Positions 1-9,500 of a DNA stretch of 64,000 nt are shown in pieces. The DNA lies in NCBI GenBank assembly GCA_028829895.1, contig CM054184.1, positions 52,163,201 through 52,227,200 of the forward strand, given 5' to 3'. Under the pieces are notes generated by a model. That model saw nothing but the letters and a program-made list of their open reading frames with translations. It did no database searches and was not told the DNA's origin. The stretch comes from Sinotaia quadrata. Its lineage: Eukaryota; Mollusca; Gastropoda; Architaenioglossa; Viviparidae. The translations under genes and the position numbers were made by a program. Every line of letters begins with the position of its first letter. The stretch's first letter is position 1.

Positions 1-410
1 CGCACCAGTTTGGCGCACACCCTTAACTACCCTCCGTCGGTGCTTCTGATACGTGTACAGGATGAACAATGACTTTATAAACATTGTTGTGTAGGGGCAG
101 GTGAGGCTACACTGAAATGTAGGGGCAGGTAAGGCTACACTATACTGAGGTGTAGGGCAGGTGACGTCTGTATTGTTTCTTCGTTGATAGGTACAGGATG
201 TTGATGATGTTGTGGACAATTCCTGTCTTCTGCGCAATTTTTAAGAATAGTCCAAAGATGCCTATGTCCCAAACATGCAAGTGAAATCTACCATCACACA
301 CATAATGCCACGATACACAAAACTACAATGACAAATTTTCAGTCATAGTCTTTTATTAAATTCAAATATATATATATGCCGATGGACCCACGAACTTTAA
401 ATCCACAAAC
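1..410. other. M13 intron sequence at the left edge
   Basis: AT-rich sequence with short imperfect repeats of a GTAGGGGCAGGT..GGCTACACT motif at about 90-165. No exon with both M13-like coding content and splice sites was recognised. Confidence 0.4.
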
Positions 411-550
411 CTGTTTCTGTTGTCTGGATCCAGACTGTTGATGAGTGACGTCAAGTTGTAGAGATACCCCGGATAAGGAAGTACCACTTTGGTTGACCCC
501 GTGACGCCAGCAGCGTTAAACAGGTAGGTCAACTGTGCCGTCCAATCAAT
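411..550 (-). CDS. M13 peptidase exon 5 (46 residues plus split codon)
   Basis: A 140-nt exon between acceptor TTTCAG (551-556) and donor GTTTGT (405-410); it leaves two bases (AG) of the next codon. It reads IDWTAQLTYLFNAAGV, then TGSTKVVLPYPGYLYNL, then TSLINSLDPDNRN. The W-x2-x-L.. start and the V(V)xxPxYL motif are hallmarks of the M13 N-terminal domain just before the N-Y-[LM]-x-W region, which would lie in the next exon outside the window. No convincing continuation was found in 1-404. Confidence 0.9.
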
Positions 551-3500
551 CTGAAATTTACAAGATTTTCACAGAATTTGTTCTTTTAAAGTTTGCACAT
601 AAGAAGGAACTATATGAATGACACATCGATGATGATTATCATTATATTAATGATGACGATGACGATGATGTTGATAATAATGAATGTAGGGTGGTGATGG
701 TATGTTTAGCAAAATGTTTTTCGTGATGTAGATGTTGTCGTCAAAAGAGCTAATTAACACCTGTCAATAGATAACAGTTTTCCAAAAGCAACAGTGAGCA
801 GGGTACAATTTAAATCATAGCAATAAAGCAAGAAGATTTAAACTTAAAACAGAGTATAGTGTGCGGGGTACAATTTAAGACATAGCAGTTATGTGTGCAA
901 ATTAAAACTTACAATAAACTACAGCGTGCAGGGTACAATTTAAGACATAGCAGTTATGTGTGCAAATTAAAACTTACAATAAACTACAGCGTGCAGGGTA
1001 CAATTTAAGATATAGCAGTTATGTGTGCAGATTAAAACTTACAATAAACTACAGCGTGCAGGGTACAATTTAATACATAGCAGTTATGTGTGCAGATTAA
1101 AACTTACAATAAACAACAGCGTGTAGGGTACAATTTAAGACATAGCAGTTATGTGTGCAGATTAAAACTTACAATAAACTACAGCGTGCAGGGTAGGATT
1201 CAAGCACAGTATTTTTGAACGTAACAGGACTACAACCATATAGTGGTGCAGGGTACAATAAAGAAAAGCAATACAAATTTTAATCTTAAACACTTACACC
1301 AAAATGTGCAGGGTACAATACAGAAAAGCAATACAAATTTTAATCTTAAACATTTACACCAAAATGTGCAGGATAAAATATTAAACAACTAATTCCTGCA
1401 GCATTAACGCTACAACACAATATAGCATGAAAGCTAAATTTTGTAACAAAATATTTATCAAATATGGTTCACCGACAAAACCGCGAACGACAAATGCGCG
1501 CCGACAAAACCGCGATGGACAAAATCGCGACGACAAAATCGCGCCGACAAAATCGCGCCGACAAAATCGCGATCGACAAAATCGCGATGATACATGTTAA
1601 ATCGTACAAGAATGTAATAATAACATACGTAGATATCAATATTACGATAACATACGTAGATATCAATATTACGATAACATACGTAGATATCAATATTACT
1701 ATAACATACGTAGATATCAATATTACGATAACATACGTAGATATCAATATTACGATACACAAAGCAATGTTAAGAGATACTGCGTGCAAATAATCCTCAA
1801 AATAAGGCAATGAAAAGAATGATGCATACATCAAATCTTATTTTATTTAAATATCAATATTAAGAGATACTACGTGTAAATAATCCTTACACAAATGCAA
1901 TGAAAAGAATGAAGCATACATCAAAGATCAATATTAAGAGATACTACGTGCAAATAATTCTTACACAAAGGTAATGAAAAGAATGAAGCATATATCTAAT
2001 CTTAATAATTTTACCATAAAGATCAATATTAAGAGATACTACGTGCAAATAATTCTTACACAAAGGTAATGAAAAGAATGAAGCATATATCTAATCTTAA
2101 TAATTTTGTTTAAAGAGCAATATTAAGAGATATTAAGGCAATGAAAAGAATGAAGCATACATCAAATCTTAATAATTTTACCATAAAGATCAATATTAAT
2201 AGATACTACGTGTAAATAATCCTTACACAAATGCAATGAAAAGAATGAAGCATACATCAAAGATCAATATTAATAGATACTACGTGCAAATAATTCTTAC
2301 ACAAAGGTAATGAAAAGAATGAAGCATATATTTAATCTTAATAATTTTGTAATAGAGCGAACATACATAACACTTCCTGCCATTCTTTACTTGGTGATGT
2401 TTATCGCGATTTTGTCGGCGCGCATTTGTCGGCGCGATTTTGTCGATTTCAAAGAGCGCGATTTTGTCGGCGCGCTTTTGTCCATCGCGGTTTTGTCGGC
2501 GCGCATTTGTCGTTCGCGGTTTTGACGGGTCACCATCAAATATATATACAAAAGAGAAGAGATACAATATTATATCAGTGCACTGATCAGGGTATGATAT
2601 TATATAAGTGCAATGATCAGAGTACATTATTAAAACAAAATTCACCATGCAGGAAACAATATTTAAACGTGAAGAGTAAAATACTACCGCATTAACTTTG
2701 CATTGGGTATGATTTAATAATATTGTGCCCCACGCAAAGTAAAACTATTACAACAGGAGGTACAGTACATGTATTACTTTGCATTGGGTATGATTTAATA
2801 ATACTGTGCCTCACGCAAAGTAAAACTATTACAACAGGAGGTACAACATTACTTTGCACTGGGTATGATTTAATAATGCTGTGCCTCACGCAAAGTAAAA
2901 CTATTATAACAGGAGGTACAGCAAGCTCCGCATATTTTTACATCGTTACATCACGCAGGATAAAATATTAAAATACTACAATGTACAGTGCAAAATATTA
3001 TAACAATACATCACACAGGATAAAATAATTAAATAATACATTGTGCAGGATAAAATATTAGAACAATGCATCACGCAGGATAAATAAATATATCAATATT
3101 TCGCGCACATTAAAACATCTTCATACACGGTTCAGGGTACACTTGAAAATAAAATAACGCAATACGCAAGCAAAAATGTTTCAAGAAAAGAGAAAGTGCA
3201 TAATATTACTTAACTTGAAAGTAAAATAACACAATACGCAAGACAAAAATGTTTCAAGAAAAGAGAAAGTGCAAAATATTACTTAACAGCGAGTGATAGA
3301 AATAATGCATCGTGCAGGATTCAATATTAATTCAAATAAACATTATGTATATCAAGCAGGATTCAATATTAATTCAGAGTGAGTCAAATAAACATTATGT
3401 ATATCAAGCAGGATTCAATATTAATTCAGAGTGAGTCAAATAAACATTATGTATATCAAGCAGGATTCAATATTAATTCAGAGTGAGTCAAATAAACATT

Positions 3501-6500
3501 ATGTATATCAAGCAAGATATAACAGTAATTCAGAGTCAAATATACAACTTGCAGGGTATATAATAAAACAATGCTGAATGCAGGGTCAAACATGAATTCT
3601 TCAAGTCAGTCTGTCCAGGTCTGGCTACCCACCACGTTACCCGTGTTTCTGGTCAGGACATCCAGTGCCACCTGTTTGGCATCGTTGTACGGGTCTCTCT
3701 GGTAATTGGAGCTGGTCGCAAGCTGGACACAGAGTTAGATGGAACTTGTAAGAGCTAGTTGAATAATCAACATGACAAGTCACGTGACTAATCTATTGGT
3801 ATTATATACATATCGGTATTGCGTAATATATACTACAAGTCACGTGACTAATCTATTGGTATTATATACATGTCGGTATTGCGTAATATATACTACAAGT
3901 CACGTGACTAATCTATTGGTATTATATACATGTCGGTATTGCGTAATATATATTAAAAGCGATCGTCTCTCTAATCGAAGCAGCAAAAATATATCCATAA
4001 ATATTAAAGACTGAATGGTGTTAAGAACATATTACTACTTTAAATAAAAAGTACCCCCAAACCCAGCAGAAGTAATATATTTAATAAAACATACTAAAGA
4101 CTGTCCTAAGGAACAAAATTAGTACCCTTAATCAGAGCCGGTTATCCATCAAACAGTTTAGGAAGGTGCTTAGGGCACAAGTCTAAAAGGTGCCAAAAAC
4201 GAAATTCAAATTAGTTGTTGATGATAAACTTCAATCACTTAAACATGAATATTTTGATCTGGACGAGTATTTTTGATTTGGAATGATGGCAACACGAGTA
4301 ACCACTTTTCTCAACTATTCATTTGTTTAGTCCAGGGGGGTCCACCGTAATTGCCGGACAAAAGTGCTGAGTGTGGAACTGTACTATTACAAATGCAGCA
4401 TGTGCTATTCCTTCTTAAATTATTGGGCCACTATAACTGCTCTGCTAGCAATAGTATTGCCAGTATATAGCCGAATGTGTGTGTGTGTGGGGGGGGGGAG
4501 ATCTGACTGTACATTAGGTAGTTTTCTTATAATTAATTTATCTTTTGATTTAATTCCTGATAAACTTCGACAGCTTTGTGCCTCTTGACCCTTTTGTGCG
4601 TTAGTTGGTCTTCGAACAATTGTGCTTATGTAACCTGGCCAGACCACTTGTACGTCATACTTCGCCAAATATTTAACCTACTGACCATATGACTAAACTG
4701 ACCAGATGGATCATTCCAGCAGGCATGCGACATCACTCCAAAATGCGTCAGGTATGTTAAGAGTCGTTTACATGGAAACGGGACTTGAACTTTCCAACAT
4801 CAAATCTGTTTAATGACCTTGATAATTCGATTGAACTCCTTCCGAGACAGGTGTGGCTTGAAATGTAATAACTAATGCTTTGACCTATTTTCTTCTTTTC
4901 TGTCTTATTCTAAAACTGTTCCTATATCTTTCTTTATTCTTGTCTTTCTAAAATTACCAGTGACGTAAGTGGACCCAAGTGCGTTAATCAACATTTCATT
5001 TGAAACTTAGAGAAAGAGTTATGTTTCCTTGTACAGATTGGCCATTTTATACTGCACATTATGTTGCACCCGTGAAATTATACCACATCAACACTGTGTC
5101 TCAGGTAGCACCAAGACCGCGCCATTTCTAACTGACAAGAAGAGTGCACGGGTCACGGCACTGAGCTCTATATAGAGAGAGAACACAAGGCAAATTCGCT
5201 AGACCGAAGCAATGCAGCATCTATGCCGCGTAACTGCACGTTTGGTTTCGATCGTTTTCAATATACTTATACACGATATACACTGACCTTCGAACTTTCA
5301 CTCTGCGTAAATGGCATACGCAAGAACTTGTGTATTCAAGGGAAATTACTCACTTTAGCAAGTCGAGCCTCGATATCGTAGGCATCACCCACGAAGACCT
5401 CTATCCTGTCCGTCAAAGACTGGTCACTCGTCACGCCAGCATCTCGAGCTATGAGAATGGCCACAGTGCGCATGAATTGTTTGTAGTCAGTGCGAATCTA
5501 AAAATAGCATGTAATAGTCTGTTGTAATTACGAATTTAAAAGTAGTATGAAATAGTCTGTGGTAAGTTAGAATCTAAATATATCATGTAATAATGTGTGG
5601 TAAGTTAGAATTTTAAAGTATGTGGTAAGATATATTCTAAATATAGCATGTAATAATCTGTGGTAAGTTAGAATCTAAATATAGCAGGTAATAATAATCT
5701 AAAAATAGCATGTAATAATCTGTGGTAAGTTAGAATCTAAAAATAGCATGTAATAATCTGTGATAAATTAGAATCTAAATACAGCATGTAATAATCTGTG
5801 GTAAGTTATAATCTAAAAATAGCATATAATAATCTGTGGTAGGTGAGAATCTAAATATAGCATGTAATAATATAATATGTGGTAAGTGTGAATCTAAATA
5901 TAGCATGTAATATTAATCTGTGGTAAGTGAGAATCTAAATATAGCATGTAATAATATAATATGTGGTAAGTGAGAATCTAAATATAGCATGTAATATTAA
6001 TCTGTGGTCAGTGAGAATCTAAATATAGCATGTAATATTAGTCTGTGGTAAATTAGAATCTAATACTAGCATGAGATTTTCTGTGACCACTGATTCTAAA
6101 AATAGCTTTTGTCCAGAATGCCTACCATTCCAAATATTGCAGTAACAGACAGTGCACTGTGTCGTCAATGTGAATTTTGAAAGAGAGCGAGACTTATTAG
6201 ATGACTCTAGTGATACAAATCTAAATATAAAAAGAAATATGTAGTCAATACAAACAAAAAGAACTATCTAGTCAATAAAACAGCAATAAATTAATATGTA
6301 GTCATAGCAACAGAAAGAAATATGTAATCAGTGCACAGAAATAAATCCGTAGTCAATACAAACAGAAAAAAATATGTAGTCAATAGCAACAGAAAGAAAT
6401 ATGTAAGAAGAACAAAAAGAAATTTGTAGTCAATAAAAACAGAAAGAAACATGATGCAAACAGAAAGAAATCTTTTTCATACAAAGAGAAGAAATATGTA

Positions 6501-9500
6501 ATCAATCCAAACAGAAAGATACCTGTAATCAGTACAAACAGAGAGAACTATGTTGGCAATAGAGGCAGAAAGAAATTTGTAATCAATATAAACAGAAAGA
6601 AATAGAAATATGTAGTGAACACAAAAGGAAGAAATCGAAATTTGTAGCTAATACAAACAGAAAGAAATCTGTTGTCAATACAGAAATGTGTAGCTAATAC
6701 AAACTGAAAGAAATCTGTTGTCAATACAGAAATGTGTAGTCAATACAAACTGAAAGAAATCTGTTGTCAATACAGAAATGTGTAGTCAATACAAACAGAA
6801 AGAAATCTGTTGTCAATACAGAAATGTGTAGTCAATACAAACTGAAAGAAATCTGTTGTCAATACAGAAATGTGTAGTCAATACAAACAGAAAGAAATAT
6901 GTTGTCAATACAGAAATGTGTAGTCAATACAAACAGAAAGAAATATATTGTCAATACAGAAATGTGTAGTCAATACAAACAGAAAGAAGTATGTAGTCAA
7001 TACGGACAGAAAGAAAGGTGTAATCATTACCAACAAAAAAGTATGTAGTCAATACAAACAAACAAAATATTGGAACTGCTTGTAGTCAATCTTAACATAG
7101 TAAACACAATGAACTCTTGTAGGCTGAATGATCACCTATAAATAAGACCTAGAGAGAAACAGTCATCAATATAGCTACTAGACTTTACTAATTATAATTA
7201 TGACAAGTGATAATAGTTATTCTGACTAGTTATAGCTGACAAGGACTGACTAGTTATAGCTGACAAGAACTGACTAGCTATAGACAAGGAATGACTAGTT
7301 ATAGCTGACATGAGCTGACTAGCTATAGACAAGGAATGACTAGTTATAGCTGACAAGAACTGACTAGCTATAGACAAGGAATGACTAGTTATAGCTGAAG
7401 TATCTAATTAGTTATAACCAATGTGACCTGACTACTTAGAGCCAACAAGAATCTAACTAGCTATAGCTGACAAGATGTGACTAATTTTATCAACAAGACC
7501 TAACTAATTATAGTTGACAAGACCTAACTATTTTATATCAGGACCAAACTAATTATAGCTGACAATATCTAACTAATTATAGCTGACAAGACCTAATTAA
7601 TTATAGCTGACAAGACCAAACTAATTATAATTTACATGACCTGACGAATAGCATGGACAAGACCTGGCGGATTTTAACTGACAAGACCAATCCAAATAGA
7701 ATCTACTGGACATATTTAATTTAGTTGACAAGACCTGATTAGTTATAGTTAACAAGTCCTGACTATTTATAGCCAACAAGACTGTTTATAGCTGACAAGT
7801 CGTGACTAATTATAGTTGGCAAGACTGGACTATCTATAGCTGAAAGGACCTGACTTGTTATAGCTGACGAGAATTGACTGTTTGTAGCTGACAATACCTG
7901 ACTTGTTATAGCTGACAAGAATTGACTGTTTATAGCTGACAAGACCTGACTTCTTATAGCTGACAAGAATTGACTGTTTATAGCTGACAAGACCTGACTT
8001 GTTATAGCTGACAAGACCTGACTTGTTATAGCTGACAAGACCGGATTTATTATAGCTGACAAGACCTGACTAGCTAAGACCTGTTGTAGCTAACAAGATG
8101 TGGCTAATAGAGCCAGCAACATGTGGCTGGCTAGAGTGGAGTGGACTGGCTAAAAGTTGCTGATTTCACGATCATCTGTAACCAGCGAGTCTGAAATACA
8201 AACTGTAAATAAAGCAATGTACAACACACCTACCTTTTCTTTAGATGGGTCTGAATAGAAATACAAACTGTAAATAAAGCAATGTACAACACACCTACCT
8301 TTTCTTTAGATGGGTCTGAATAGAAACGCCGTTGCATATATCTTTTGCCTTGCGTTGGATTGATCTGCAATAATTCAAAACTTTGTAAAGTTAATAAAAC
8401 TGACTTCATAAAGTAATAAAACTGACTTTATAAAGTTAATAAAACTGACTTTGTAAAGTTAATAAAACTGACTTTATAAAGTTAATAAAACTGACATTGT
8501 AAAGTTAATAAAACTGACATTGTAAAGTTAATAAAACTGACTTTATAAAGTTAATAAAGCTGACTTTGTAAAGTTAATAAAACTGACTTTATAAAGTTAA
8601 TAAAACTGACATTGTAAAGTTAATAAAACTGACTTTATAAAGTTAATAAAACTGACTTTGTAAAGTTAATAAAACTGACTTTATAAAGTTAATAAAACTG
8701 ACTTTGTAAAGTTAATAAAACTGACTTTGTAAAGTTAATAAAACTGACTTTATAAAGTTAATAAAACTGACATTGTAAAGTTAATAAAACTGACATTGTA
8801 AAGTTAATAAAACTGACTTTATAAAGTTAATAAAACTGACTTTGTAAAGTTAATAAAACTGACTTTATAAAGTTAATAAAACTGACTTTATAAAGTTAAT
8901 AAAACTGACATTGTAAAGTTAATAAAACTGACTTTATAAAGTTAATAAAACTGACTTTGTAAAGTTAATAAAACTGACTTTATAAAGTTAATAAAACTGA
9001 CTTTGTAAAGTTAATAAAACTGACTTTATAAAGTTAATAAAACTGACATTGTAAAGTTAATAAAACTGACATTGTAAAGTTAATAAAACTGACTTTATAA
9101 AGTTAATAAAACTGACTTTGTAAAGTTAATAAAACTGACTTTATAAAGTTAATAAACTGACTTTATAAAGTTAATAAAACTGACATTGTAAAGTTAATAA
9201 AACTGACTTTGTAAAGTTAATAAAACTGACTTTATAAAGTTAATAAAACTGAATCGCAAAGTAAATACATCTGACTTGTAAAATTAATAAAACTTATTTT
9301 TACCGTAAATAAAACTGACTTGTAATCTTAATAAAAATTGATTTGTAAGTTAATAAATCATTTTATTGTAAAGTTAATAAAATTGTAAATTATATAAATT
9401 ATTAAAATTGACTTGTAAGTTAATAAAACATTTTATCTTAAAGTTAATAAAAATTGTAAAGTTAGCAAAAATTACTTTAAATTGTAAGGTTGATTTTAAA

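Larger units (their letters stand above)
1466..2534. mobile_element. Foldback-type DNA transposon, non-autonomous, 1,069 bp
   Basis: Long terminal inverted repeats bound the element: 1466-1589 and the reverse complement at 2403-2534. The outer 60 bp of each arm are nearly identical; further in, the arms consist of a short CpG-rich subrepeat (GACAAAATCGCGC and variants). A 9-bp direct duplication, ATCAAATAT, lies immediately outside each end (1457-1465 and 2535-2543), as expected of a target-site duplication. The interior holds no coding sequence, only a 28-bp-class repeat (1615-1757) and a roughly 95-bp repeat (1850-2345). Foldback and Mutator-like elements typically give 9-bp duplications; the superfamily is inferred. 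It sits in intron 4 of the M13 gene. Confidence 0.8.

Noticed and set aside
1..300. Possible next M13 exon at the left edge
   Set aside because: Open frames exist on the minus strand, but none shows the expected N-Y-[LM]-x-W segment with a matching acceptor.
7763..8062. 99-codon minus-strand ORF in the M13 intron
   Set aside because: Product of the GACAAGA minisatellite; lies between two supported exons and has no M13-like sequence.
1000..9300. CRISPR-like regular arrays
   Set aside because: These are contiguous tandem repeats without unique spacers, in introns of an animal gene.
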